A DNA stretch of 26,079 nucleotides from assembly GCA_963636105.1 (NCBI GenBank), contig CAVHIG010000022.1, positions 1 to 26,079 on the forward strand, written 5' to 3'. The notes under the pieces were generated by a model that was not told where the DNA came from, made no database searches, and saw only the letters and a program-made list of their open reading frames with translations. This DNA comes from CAVHIG01 sp963636105. GTDB taxonomy: Bacteria > Bacillota > Clostridia > Peptostreptococcales > Anaerovoracaceae. Of the stretch, positions 8,084 to 16,013 are shown piece after piece (within the stretch, counting starts at the first letter, position 1; every line of letters starts with the position of its first letter). The position numbers and the translations under genes are program-made.

Positions 8084-8710
8084 TCAATCATCTCCTAAAT
8101 CGGCTATAAGCTTTACCTCGCTGACAGCAAGCGCAAGCTGTAGCTTGTTTTTTAGCCCGGTTTTTTGCAGCATATTTGTTACGTGGAATTTGACTGTGGA
8201 CATCTCGACACCCATCTCTGCCGCGATGCGCGTATAGGACATACCCCGCAGCAGATAGCGCAAAACCTTAAGCTCTGTTTTCGTAAATTCCGTGCTTTTT
8301 GCCATCCCTATCGTGACAGGCGGAGGCGCATCGGGGAAGATATGCTCGCCCTCCATTGTCTGGCCTACAACCTCCATAAGACGCGTTTTTGAAGAATCCT
8401 TATACCAGAGGCTATCCGCTCCTGAGGCTTTGGCCTCCTCTAAAACCGCAAAATCGACAAGAGAGGTCACGACAACAATCTTTGTTTTGGAACAAAAGGT
8501 CTTGATTTCTCTGACAGCAGTCAGTCCGTTTTCCCTGTCTTGCGTCTGTACATCCATCAAAATAAGGTCGACCGCAGTGATTTTGCAAATTTCAACTGCC
8601 TGCTTTGCACCGGGTATGGATGCGACTACCTGATGCCCGTCTTCCGCGCTGAAATAGCTTTCCAAAAGACCGCGTATCATGGGCTGGTCCTCAACGATCA
8701 TCACTCTCAT
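8084..8710 (-). CDS. LuxR/NarL-type response regulator
   Basis: A 208-aa two-domain regulator. The receiver (about 1-120) has the acidic pair at Glu7/Asp8, the phospho-acceptor Asp53 in LILMDVQT, Thr82 and Lys104. The C-terminal LuxR-type helix-turn-helix (about 143-205) contains TELKVLRYLLRGMSYTRIA and STVKFHVTNML. The gene overlaps the upstream kinase gene by 20 nt, and GGAGG lies 9 nt before its ATG. This indicates coupled expression and makes that kinase its likely partner. Targets are unknown. The divergent gene cluster from 11624 and its own operon promoter are the nearest candidates. Confidence 0.93.
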   Translation of the reverse strand: MRVMIVEDQPMIRGLLESYFSAEDGHQVVASIPGAKQAVEICKITAVDLILMDVQTQDRENGLTAVREIKTFCSKTKIVVVTSLVDFAVLEEAKASGADSLWYKDSSKTRLMEVVGQTMEGEHIFPDAPPPVTIGMAKSTEFTKTELKVLRYLLRGMSYTRIAAEMGVEMSTVKFHVTNMLQKTGLKNKLQLALAVSEVKLIADLGDD

Positions 8711-9671
8711 GCTCTGTCACCTCCTTTTTCGACATATCGATCGGTAATTCAATAATAAGCTTAAATTGCGGGATGCTTTGAATCTCCATTTTGCCGGCTG
8801 CATCCTCTATGCGGCGTCGCAGCATGGAAAGACCGCCGCCTTCCTGAATTTCTTTTTTCGGCGGAATGCCGCTATTTGTCAGTACGAGTATCTCATATTC
8901 TTTGTTTTGGCGGAAACGCGCGTATATCTCCGTGCCGTCGGCGTGGCGCACGCAATTCGATGCGCATTCACTTATGGCTAGCGCGGTCAATGCACGATTT
9001 CTTTCCAAAGTGGGGGCCTTTCCTTCGCTCAGCACCGAAACTCCCATCTCGCGCGCTTTGCGAACCGCCGTTTCCAGAGGATCGGAGTCCTCACGCAGCT
9101 GATTGGAACGATAGAGCATGGCGACAGCCTGCTCCCACAAGGCCGCACTTGCCCGGATCTCATTCATTCCTGTCTGGTGGAGCAGGGCGCGCCGTGCTGT
9201 GAGTATGCTGTGTCCGATGTCATCATGTACGCGCAGCTTCATTTCAAGGGTCTCTTCCTCTCGGATAATTTCAGGCATCTTCTCGAAAAGCTTTCGCAGT
9301 CTGTCATTGACCTCCGCAAGCTTTGCGCTTTCTTCCTTGAGCTTGGCCTGACGCTTCATCAGCTCTGTCACATCCGTAGCAGAGATCTGTGTGTATTGAT
9401 GGCCTTCTTTTGTCGTAATTTTTTCGCGTGCAAAGCGCAGTGCCTTGCCATCCGGAAAAGCATAGATCTGGAGCCTGGAATTCAGGCAGGAAACTCCCGG
9501 AGGCGGAGCGCTCAGCGCAGTTTCCATTTCTGTAAGCATCTGTATGCTATCATCTCGCAAGAAGCTCATGATGCTGAGCATGCGATGATTTACGAGACGA
9601 ACCACGCCGTTTACGTCAAAAAAGCAGACCGCGACGGGCAAGCTGTCAAAGCTCGCTTTTATTTTATCCAT
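8691..9671 (-). CDS. Soluble PAS-type sensor histidine kinase (NarL family)
   Basis: A 326-aa protein without transmembrane segments. The N-terminal PAS-like domain (about 1-105, SLPVAVCFFDVNG) leads through a coiled coil (about 105-140) to a HisKA_3-like helix with HDDIGH (His149 as likely phospho-acceptor). The C-terminal ATPase lobe has an N box with Asn239 (SECASNCVRH) and a G-rich EGGGLSMLRRR (277-287). The usual DxGxG box is replaced by TNSG, as in some divergent ATPase families. It starts 6 nt after the membrane sensor gene and overlaps the regulator gene. The arrangement suggests that the membrane protein supplies the signal and this protein supplies catalysis. Confidence 0.88.
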   Translation of the reverse strand: MDKIKASFDSLPVAVCFFDVNGVVRLVNHRMLSIMSFLRDDSIQMLTEMETALSAPPPGVSCLNSRLQIYAFPDGKALRFAREKITTKEGHQYTQISATDVTELMKRQAKLKEESAKLAEVNDRLRKLFEKMPEIIREEETLEMKLRVHDDIGHSILTARRALLHQTGMNEIRASAALWEQAVAMLYRSNQLREDSDPLETAVRKAREMGVSVLSEGKAPTLERNRALTALAISECASNCVRHADGTEIYARFRQNKEYEILVLTNSGIPPKKEIQEGGGLSMLRRRIEDAAGKMEIQSIPQFKLIIELPIDMSKKEVTEHESDDR

Positions 9672-9677
9672 GGGCCT

Positions 9678-11363
9678 TTATTTCCCTCCCTGATTTACCA
9701 GTTTTTGTGTGATATATTGCAGACCGTCGTCATCCTGTGTCCATTCCGTGCCGGGGAAGTCGTCCTTTAGCTTGCAAAGAGATTCCTTGCCGGAGATACA
9801 GATATTGACTTCAATTTCATCGGTATCTGCTCCAAAGGCTTTGCTTTCATTACTTCCGGCAGCTTCGACCGAAAGCAGGAGGGAATCCAGCGATTCGAGT
9901 TCTGTCTCTATGACCTCTTCGAATAGGTCGTAGATTTGCGTCGCCTGCTCCATTGTAAATGGCGCGTTTCCGTCTAAGAGAGCTCTGCATTCTACACCGT
10001 ACAGGCTCAAATTTTCTATGGTTTCATTGAAGCACAGGGCTAGCTCCTGTGCGGAGATTCTGCCCTGCTGCGCGCCGACAAAAATCATGTTGTTTCGGCG
10101 TTTTATATAGGTTCCGATGATGATGGCCTGTCCAAGGAGTTTTTTTGCTATAGCAGGATCCTCTGCCTCTCGTATTCCTTTCAGGCGAGCCCTCAGCATT
10201 GCAAGCTGGCTTGCGGTTTGAGATACCATCATGTCGTAAAGGCGATTTTCTTCTGATAGGCGAAGCAATTTTTCCTGCTGCGCATTTTCGGCGGCCAGGA
10301 CATCGCCCATCTCACGCAATTCGTCTCGAGTCTGTTCCAGAGCCGCCTCAAGCCGGTTCAGCTCGGAGATATCTTCTTCCCAGAAGACATAAGCGTCGCG
10401 CAATACATAGCGCTTTAAAAGGGTATCGCTGTCTAAATTTATACTGTCCGCCTTCATCTGTCTGAGCATACTTTGCGGCAGAGGCTTTTGCATTGCGGCG
10501 GAGCTGTGCTTCAGAGAAAAGTCTGTATTCGTAACCTGAATGGGGAGTGTCGTAGCCTCAAAAAGCTCGCGGTAGCCGATGTTTGAGTGAATCAGGCCGC
10601 ATTGGATGCAGGCTTCAAAAACGGCGGCGATTAGAAGGCAATGTGTAATGGTCATGTCGCCTGCCAGCAGCAAAACCCAGGGAATGTTGCGTATATAGGC
10701 GATAGTATATATCAGAGACAGTCCAAGAGGAATAAGCGGCGCAACGAGGAAAGTCCTGCTGTAAGGGATGCGGCATTTTATGATCATCATAGCAAGCGAT
10801 GCCAGAGCGCATAGGAAAATCCATCCCAAAACAATATAATATCCCAGCTCGTGCCGATAGCTTACGGGAGTCATTATGCCGGAAGGAAATGAAAAAACAA
10901 AGCAGTGCAGGTCATTTGTAAATACTAGCAGAAAAAGGCTCACCGTAGGTATGTAGAGAAGCTTTGTCCATTGCGGAAGCTGGTAATTCTCCGCCTTGCC
11001 CAGCGACATGCTTATAAATAGCGCAGCGGTCGGGATGAAAAGCATCGGAATATAATAGAGATACCAGAGCAGGCGATTCACGTCCATACTGTCCAGAGAA
11101 TAATTTACTATTTTGAGTAGCATCCAGGAGGCCATCATAAAGGCAATGGTCAGCAGATACCGTCGTACCTGGGTCTGAATGATGCGCAGGTGTATAGAAA
11201 TACCCCAGCTTGTAAGCAGGCATATATGGATGATGTTGCGCAATAGTCCAAATCTCGGAGAAATCATGCCGTTTCTCGTGAAATACCTGATGCTCATGGT
11301 AAGGGCGATAAGCATCAGAACAATCGATGCCACAAGCAAGCTTTTTTTCGTGGGCCTATTCAT
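9678..11363 (-). CDS. Multi-pass membrane sensor (HisKA_7TM-like) lacking a kinase core
   Basis: This 561-aa protein has about eight hydrophobic segments in residues 8-250, resembling the histidine-kinase N-terminal 7TM region. Next comes a PAS-like cytosolic segment (about 258-335) ending in a coiled coil (about 335-375). The following helical region looks like a dimerisation domain, but I see no phospho-acceptor H box and no N or G boxes. It is therefore probably a sensor that passes its signal to the separate kinase encoded next. The start is placed at the ATG at 11363, 9 nt after GGAGG. An ATG three codons upstream (11372) directly abuts that GGAGG and cannot use it. Confidence 0.8.
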   Translation of the reverse strand: MNRPTKKSLLVASIVLMLIALTMSIRYFTRNGMISPRFGLLRNIIHICLLTSWGISIHLRIIQTQVRRYLLTIAFMMASWMLLKIVNYSLDSMDVNRLLWYLYYIPMLFIPTAALFISMSLGKAENYQLPQWTKLLYIPTVSLFLLVFTNDLHCFVFSFPSGIMTPVSYRHELGYYIVLGWIFLCALASLAMMIIKCRIPYSRTFLVAPLIPLGLSLIYTIAYIRNIPWVLLLAGDMTITHCLLIAAVFEACIQCGLIHSNIGYRELFEATTLPIQVTNTDFSLKHSSAAMQKPLPQSMLRQMKADSINLDSDTLLKRYVLRDAYVFWEEDISELNRLEAALEQTRDELREMGDVLAAENAQQEKLLRLSEENRLYDMMVSQTASQLAMLRARLKGIREAEDPAIAKKLLGQAIIIGTYIKRRNNMIFVGAQQGRISAQELALCFNETIENLSLYGVECRALLDGNAPFTMEQATQIYDLFEEVIETELESLDSLLLSVEAAGSNESKAFGADTDEIEVNICISGKESLCKLKDDFPGTEWTQDDDGLQYITQKLVNQGGK

Positions 11364-11399
11364 ATATAGCATCCTCCATTTTACGCGCGCATTTCTTAC

Positions 11400-11428
11400 A
11401 TGATATCACGCGGACGCAAAAATGGCAA
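11400..11428 (-). promoter_or_regulatory. Sigma-A promoter of the sensor/kinase/regulator/RNase H operon
   Basis: On the minus strand, TTGCCA (11428-11423), a 17-bp spacer and TATCAT (11405-11400), with a TG one base upstream of the -10 (extended -10). The predicted start near 11393 leaves about 30 nt of leader. Confidence 0.65.
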
Positions 11429-11437
11429 TGGACTTTT

Positions 11438-11461
11438 CCCCGCACAGAAGCCCCGCACAGA
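11438..11461. repeat. Tandem 11-bp direct repeat upstream of the sensory operon promoter
   Basis: CCCCGCACAGA occurs at 11438-11448 and again at 11451-11461, a 13-bp period. It begins about 10 bp upstream of the -35 box of the minus-strand promoter, a position typical of activator sites. It also lies in the region shared with the divergent cluster. Function is inferred from placement. Confidence 0.5.
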
Positions 11462-11580
11462 GGCCTTGAAGCTTAGCCTGCGCAAAAGCCGCTCCGGCGC
11501 GACGTAACAGGGCACAAGCTGTGAAATAAAAATAATTGCAAAAAACTATCCAATTGGTGGGGGCATCACAGGAAGCAGCG

Positions 11581-11589
11581 TGATAAAAT
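11581..11589 (+). promoter_or_regulatory. Candidate extended -10 promoter for the membrane-stress-like cluster
   Basis: TGATAAAAT is an extended -10 (TG, one base, TAAAAT) 34 nt before the first gene. No good -35 is seen at 17 bp, which would suit an activator-dependent promoter. The stretch 11462-11580 shows no gene. Confidence 0.35.
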
Positions 11590-11623
11590 GTAAGGACAAC
11601 AGGAAAGGTGGTGACAAAGCTTA

Positions 11624-12013
11624 ATGCGTAGAATTGTGCTTGATATGCAAAGCGGATTATTTGCTGAAGCGATTACAAAGGCGCTTGCTGACAGTGATCT
11701 CGATTTTTTGGTATACAGTTCTGCGAAGCCTGAGGATACGGTTTCCCTGTGCCGTGCCTGCCATGCCAATGTGCTGGTGACGGAGATTACGCGGCAAGGA
11801 GTCTGGAAACTAAGCGAAAGAATGAAGCTCCTGGACAAGCTAAGGGATCAGGAAAACGGCCGAGGCTGTAAGGTGCTCCTGTTGGTGGATGAGAAGGCCG
11901 ACGAAATGCTTGCCGCCGATGTAAGGCAGGCAGTCAAAGATCGAAGGGCCGATAATTTCATTTATGCGTCGATATCGCCGACATATCTTGCGGGCGTGAT
12001 AGACGCGCTTTAG
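11624..12013 (+). CDS. Degenerate single-domain receiver-like protein
   Basis: A 129-aa protein with an alternating beta/alpha pattern like a response-regulator receiver: beta1 RRIVLDM, beta3 ANVLVTEIT, beta4 CKVLLLVDE, beta5 ADNFIYAS. The phospho-acceptor position appears to be Glu54 (VTEIT), the acidic pair is reduced, and the conserved Thr/Ser and Lys are not evident. If it is a receiver it is a pseudo-receiver, probably acting by protein contact. It is first in the cluster, with an extended AAGGTGGTGA ribosome site just upstream of the ATG and 14 nt before the next gene. The fold assignment is my inference from the pattern. No close named family was recognised. Confidence 0.6.
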   Translation: MRRIVLDMQSGLFAEAITKALADSDLDFLVYSSAKPEDTVSLCRACHANVLVTEITRQGVWKLSERMKLLDKLRDQENGRGCKVLLLVDEKADEMLAADVRQAVKDRRADNFIYASISPTYLAGVIDAL

Positions 12014-12027
12014 AAGGGAGAGGTCAT

Positions 12028-12519
12028 ATGCAGATTACCATTCAGAAAATCCCGCAGAGCCTGCAGGAATTCGAAGAGCTTTTCGGGACAACAAGGACAC
12101 CGGAAAAGACCTGTGCGCTATTCCTTTGCGCGCTTACCTTATTTGATAAGGATAAGGCGGCGGGAACGGCGGCGATGAACCTTTTGCGGGGGCCGCGTCC
12201 TATGACGCCGTACGACATCCAGTTTATGCGCGACAGGCTGAGCGGAAAATCCTATCTGCCTTTGGCATATTTTGAAGGCGCGACGCCGGAAAACGGCTAC
12301 AAGCCAAATGTGCCATATGTGCTGAATGTTGCAGAGGATCCGAGAGCACAGGATATCGAACCGGGATACCTTAGAGTGTTTTTAAAAACACCGGGTGCGG
12401 ATTCGCCAAGGCCAATGAAGCTGAGGCAAAAGGGCTCGACAGGCGAGTGGTTCCTGTGGGATTATACCAGTGTACTTGTCGGTATACGTACCCCGGCCAC
12501 TGAGGATCCGTGGGCATAG
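12028..12519 (+). CDS. Small cytoplasmic protein, probably DUF6935-like
   Basis: A 163-aa protein with no signal peptide or membrane segment. The central LLRGPRPMTPYD and YFEGATPENGYKPNVPY segments look like the conserved core of a Firmicute domain of unknown function (I think DUF6935, from memory and not certain). The C-terminal half (YLRVFLKTPGADSPRPMKL, GEWFLWDY) is rich in beta strand and aromatic residues. It follows the pseudo-receiver by 14 nt with GGGAGAGG as ribosome site, and a 103-nt gap separates it from the SPFH gene. Biochemical function is unknown. Context suggests an accessory role in the SPFH cluster. Confidence 0.7.
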   Translation: MQITIQKIPQSLQEFEELFGTTRTPEKTCALFLCALTLFDKDKAAGTAAMNLLRGPRPMTPYDIQFMRDRLSGKSYLPLAYFEGATPENGYKPNVPYVLNVAEDPRAQDIEPGYLRVFLKTPGADSPRPMKLRQKGSTGEWFLWDYTSVLVGIRTPATEDPWA

Positions 12520-12561
12520 CGTGAGTGTACATATAAGAAAATTAAGAAAATAAGTTAGAAA

Positions 12562-12588
12562 GCCGGAAAAGCAAAACAATGCTCCGGC
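12562..12588 (+). other. mRNA hairpin between the DUF gene and the SPFH gene
   Basis: GCCGGA (12562-12567) pairs with TCCGGC (12583-12588), with an extra GC/GC pair inside. No T-run follows, so it looks more like an intra-operon stability or processing element than a terminator. Confidence 0.4.
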
Positions 12589-12622
12589 AATTCAAGAATA
12601 AAGAAAAGGAGATGCATATAGA

Positions 12623-13975
12623 ATGGGACTTATCAAAGCAGCATTAGGCTCCGCGGGCGGCGTATTGGCTGACCAGTGGAAGGAGTATTTTTACTGTGAA
12701 TCAATTCCGGAAAATGTAATGGCAGTCAAAGGCTTGCACCGTATATCAGGGCGCAGCAGCAATTCCAAGGGATCTGACAACATCATCTCAAACGGTTCTG
12801 TCATCGCTGTAGCAGACGGACAGTGCATGATCATTGTCGACCAGGGTAAGGTTGCGGAGCTTTGCGCTGAGCCGGGAGAGTTTATCTATGATGCTTCGAC
12901 CGAGCCGACTATTTTCTCCGGCGACCTGAAGACAAGCATCATTGATTCCTTTAAGAACATGGGCAAGCGTTTTACTTTCGGCGGCGAGCCTCCGAAGGAT
13001 CAGAGAGTCTACTATTTCAATACAAAGGAACTCATCGGAAATAAATATGGCACGCCAAGCCCTGTACCGTTCCGTGTCGTAGATCAGCGCGCGGGTATAG
13101 ATATCGACATTTCTATCCGTTGCTTCGGAGAATACAGCTATCATATCTGTGACCCGATTCTGTTCTATACAAATGTATGCGGCAATGTCAGCGAGGATTA
13201 TACACGTGATCGTCTGGAAAGCCAGCTCAAGACAGAGCTTTTGACGGCTATGCAGCCGGCATTCGCGAAGATTTCCGAGATGGGTATTCGTTATTCAGCT
13301 CTTCCGGGACATACGACAGAGCTCGCGGATGCGCTCAACGAAGTACTTTCGGCGAAATGGCGCGATTTACGCGGCCTTGAGATTGTCTCCTTTGGTGTAT
13401 CCTCAGTGAAGGCAAGCGACGAAGATGAAAAGATGATCAAGGAGATGCAGCGTAATGCGGCATTTATGGATCCGACGAGAGCGGCAGCGCATATGGTCGG
13501 CGCACAGGCGGCAGCTATGCAGGCAGCAGCGGCAAACGAGGGCGCAGGTCCTGCAATGGCCTTTATGGGCATGAATATGGCAGGACAGGCCGGTGGCGTA
13601 AATACTCAGGGTCTCTATCAGATGGGCGCGCAGCAGCAGGCACAGGCGGCGGCTATGCAGGCACAAGCGGCTCCGGCAGCACCGGCACCAGCACCCGCAA
13701 ATGCGTGGAACTGCGGCTGCGGACAGACCGGAATCACCGGAAACTTCTGTCCGGAATGCGGCAGCAAGAGGCCGGCACCACAGGCGGACGGATGGACATG
13801 CAGCTGCGGCGCGGTAAATAAGGGCAAGTTCTGCTCAGAGTGCGGCGCAAAGAAGCCGGCGGGAGTACCGCAATACAAGTGCGACAAGTGCGGCTGGGAG
13901 CCTGCAGATCCGGCACATCCGCCAAAGTTCTGCCCGGAATGCGGCGATCCGTTTGATGATGCTGACTTGCAATAA
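12623..13975 (+). CDS. SPFH-domain protein with C-terminal zinc ribbons (YdjI-like)
   Basis: This 450-aa protein has an SPFH/Band 7-type domain (about 30-285: NVMAVKGLH, DGQCMIIVDQGKV, PGEFIYDAS and the DEDEKMIKEMQ end), an Ala/Gln/Met-rich linker (about 290-355), and three cysteine zinc ribbons (about 360-445: CGCG..CPEC, CSCG..CSEC, CDKC..CPEC). It lacks a transmembrane segment, as does B. subtilis YdjI, an SPFH protein that works with YdjG and YdjH at membrane-damage sites with PspA. It probably forms a membrane-associated scaffold recruited by the neighbouring membrane proteins. AAGGAG precedes the ATG by about 11 nt. Confidence 0.9.
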   Translation: MGLIKAALGSAGGVLADQWKEYFYCESIPENVMAVKGLHRISGRSSNSKGSDNIISNGSVIAVADGQCMIIVDQGKVAELCAEPGEFIYDASTEPTIFSGDLKTSIIDSFKNMGKRFTFGGEPPKDQRVYYFNTKELIGNKYGTPSPVPFRVVDQRAGIDIDISIRCFGEYSYHICDPILFYTNVCGNVSEDYTRDRLESQLKTELLTAMQPAFAKISEMGIRYSALPGHTTELADALNEVLSAKWRDLRGLEIVSFGVSSVKASDEDEKMIKEMQRNAAFMDPTRAAAHMVGAQAAAMQAAAANEGAGPAMAFMGMNMAGQAGGVNTQGLYQMGAQQQAQAAAMQAQAAPAAPAPAPANAWNCGCGQTGITGNFCPECGSKRPAPQADGWTCSCGAVNKGKFCSECGAKKPAGVPQYKCDKCGWEPADPAHPPKFCPECGDPFDDADLQ

Positions 13976-14015
13976 GATAGCCAAGTAATGATAGATTATA
14001 AGGAGGTCTATAGAT

Positions 14016-14771
14016 ATGGGACTTTTCGATAAAAAGTATTGTGACATTTGCGGAGAAAAGATAGGCTTGCTGGGCAACCGCAAGCTGGAGAACGGAAATC
14101 TTTGCAAGGATTGTGCAAGAAAGCTTTCCCCGTGGTTTTCCGATCGCAGAAGTAGCACGGTAGAGGACATTAAGGAACAGCTTGCCTATAGGGAAGAAAA
14201 TCTGGAGAAGGTGGCGTCCTTCCATACTACCAGGACGCTGGGCACGGATATGAAGGTACTCCTGGATGAGGATGCCGGAAAATTCATGGTGACAAGAGCT
14301 CGGAACCTGGAAGAGGCAAATCCGGACGTTTTGGATTTTTCAGATGTGACAGGTTGCAATTTAGATATAGAGGAAGGACGCGACGAGATCAAGCGTGAGC
14401 TTTCGGATGGCAAAGAGGTCAGCTACAATCCGCCGCGCTACGAATACTCATATGACTTTTATATCACTATTTTCGTCAATAATCCGTATTTTGACGAAAT
14501 ACGTTTTCAGATCAATTCCAGCTCTGTAAATATCACGCCACCGGGCGGTATGGGGACGGTTAATCCTGAAAACAACGCTGAGTATACAAATTATAAGGAG
14601 CTCGGCGAGGAGATTAAGGAAGCACTTACTCAGGTTCGTCAGGGCGTGCGCGATAAAATAGAGCAGGCGGCCGCACCGAAGGCAGCGGTTACTTGCCCGT
14701 ACTGCGGCGCGACTACTACACCGGATGCCAACGGCTGCTGTGAGTACTGCGGAGGCGCGGTAAAGGGCTGA
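14016..14771 (+). CDS. DUF4428 zinc-finger protein with a second C-terminal zinc ribbon
   Basis: A 251-aa cytoplasmic protein. The N-terminal DUF4428 finger has Cys9/Cys12 and Cys30/Cys33 around KIGLLGNRKL. A middle domain (about 70-200, KFMVTRARNLEEANPDVLDF then strand-rich YDFYITIFVNNPYFDEIRF) is shared in outline with the paralogue at 18097. A C-terminal ribbon has CPYCG and CEYCGG. AAGGAGG lies about 11 nt before the start, 40 nt after the SPFH gene. DUF4428 proteins of this shape are common in Clostridia, with no established biochemical role. The shared zinc-ribbon style suggests physical association with the SPFH and YdjG-like proteins. Confidence 0.85.
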   Translation: MGLFDKKYCDICGEKIGLLGNRKLENGNLCKDCARKLSPWFSDRRSSTVEDIKEQLAYREENLEKVASFHTTRTLGTDMKVLLDEDAGKFMVTRARNLEEANPDVLDFSDVTGCNLDIEEGRDEIKRELSDGKEVSYNPPRYEYSYDFYITIFVNNPYFDEIRFQINSSSVNITPPGGMGTVNPENNAEYTNYKELGEEIKEALTQVRQGVRDKIEQAAAPKAAVTCPYCGATTTPDANGCCEYCGGAVKG

Positions 14772-14815
14772 TGCTCCGCCAGTGACAGGCGCAGGCGAAA
14801 GTGAGGAAATTATCG

Positions 14816-16000
14816 ATGTCAACACAAGTAACAAATTATCAATGCCCGGCTTGTACCGGCCCACTGCATTTTGTGGGCTCTTCCGGGCGGCTGGAATGCG
14901 AATATTGCGGTTCGAGCTTTGATGTCGCCGAGATCGAGGCAATTTACGCCGAAAAGGAAGCGAAAGCGATAGAGGCAGCAAAGGAAGCGGAGGAAAAGGC
15001 GGCGCAATCCGGAGAAGCCGCTGCAATGGCAGCCGGCGCGGCAACTGCTGAGGAAGGTGGAGCCCCTGCAGAGGAGTCGGAATGGGATCTTTCCGGACTG
15101 CAGGAGGACTGGGGCAGCGACGCGGATGGCATGAAGGTGTATTCTTGTCCATCATGCGGAGCGGAGCTTATATGTGACGCCACCACAGCTGCGACTTCCT
15201 GCCCTTATTGTGGAAATCCGAGCATTGTCCCGGGACAATTTGCGGGAGTGCTCAAGCCGGATTATGTTTTGCCTTTCAAGCTGAGCAAGGAAGATGCAAT
15301 CAAGGCATTGAATAAGCATTATGGCAAAAAGCCTCTTCTGCCGAAGGAATTTTCAAAGAAGAATCACATCGAAGAGGTCAAGGGTGTCTATGTTCCGTTT
15401 TGGATGTTTGACGGCAGCGCCGAAGGCAGTGTGCTTTTTGAAGGAACGCGCAGCCATACCTACAGAAGCGGTCAGTACAGAGTTACCGAGACAGATCATT
15501 TTGATGTGTGGCGCTCGGGAAAGGTAGGCTTTGAAAAGGTACCGGTAGATGCATCCAGCAAGATGCCGGATGATTTTATGGAATCCATAGAGCCATATGA
15601 TTATTCAGAGCTAAAGCCATTCTCTACAGCGTATTTGCCCGGATTTTTGGCGGATAAATATGACGTGAGTGTAGAGGACAGTTATCAGCGTGTGGACGAA
15701 CGCTGCAAGGGTTCCTTTGTGGACGCAATGGAAGACACAGTGAAGGGATACGAAGTCTGCATAAAAAAGGAAAGCGATATCAAGCTGAATCGTGGCGAGG
15801 TACATTATGCGCTGCTCCCGGTATGGCTCCTAAACACGAAGTGGAAGGGAAAGGATTTCCTTTTTGCCATGAATGGGCAGACAGGAAAGCTTGTCGGAGA
15901 TCTGCCGGCAAGTGTAAAGAGGGCACTCGGTCTATATGTGGCGATCGCGGCACCAATCATCGCAGTCGGTGTGGCAGCTTTGCTGTGGCTGTATAGTTAA
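14816..16000 (+). CDS. YdjG-like membrane protein with two zinc ribbons
   Basis: A 394-aa protein: zinc ribbon 1 (about 8-32, CPAC..CEYC), an Ala/Glu-rich coiled segment (about 40-95), zinc ribbon 2 (about 110-135, CPSCG..CPYCG), a large strand-rich domain (about 140-355, with VPFWMFDG and YALLPVWLLNTKWKG), and a C-terminal transmembrane helix (about 366-392). The order matches B. subtilis YdjG, a partner of YdjH and of PspA in membrane stress. The start is set at ATG 14816, 9 nt after GTGAGG. A GTG five codons upstream overlaps that ribosome site and is unlikely. The TPM gene follows after 13 nt. Confidence 0.85.
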   Translation: MSTQVTNYQCPACTGPLHFVGSSGRLECEYCGSSFDVAEIEAIYAEKEAKAIEAAKEAEEKAAQSGEAAAMAAGAATAEEGGAPAEESEWDLSGLQEDWGSDADGMKVYSCPSCGAELICDATTAATSCPYCGNPSIVPGQFAGVLKPDYVLPFKLSKEDAIKALNKHYGKKPLLPKEFSKKNHIEEVKGVYVPFWMFDGSAEGSVLFEGTRSHTYRSGQYRVTETDHFDVWRSGKVGFEKVPVDASSKMPDDFMESIEPYDYSELKPFSTAYLPGFLADKYDVSVEDSYQRVDERCKGSFVDAMEDTVKGYEVCIKKESDIKLNRGEVHYALLPVWLLNTKWKGKDFLFAMNGQTGKLVGDLPASVKRALGLYVAIAAPIIAVGVAALLWLYS

Positions 16001-16013
16001 GGAGGGCGGCGCA

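Noticed and set aside
14448..15155. A 235-codon minus-strand frame across the DUF4428 and YdjG-like genes.
   Set aside because: It is antisense to two well-supported genes and is Pro/Arg/Leu-rich noise.
15936..16013. A longer start for the TPM-domain protein.
   Set aside because: It overlaps the end of the YdjG-like gene and would mask the signal peptide. GGAGGG before 16014 supports the shorter form.
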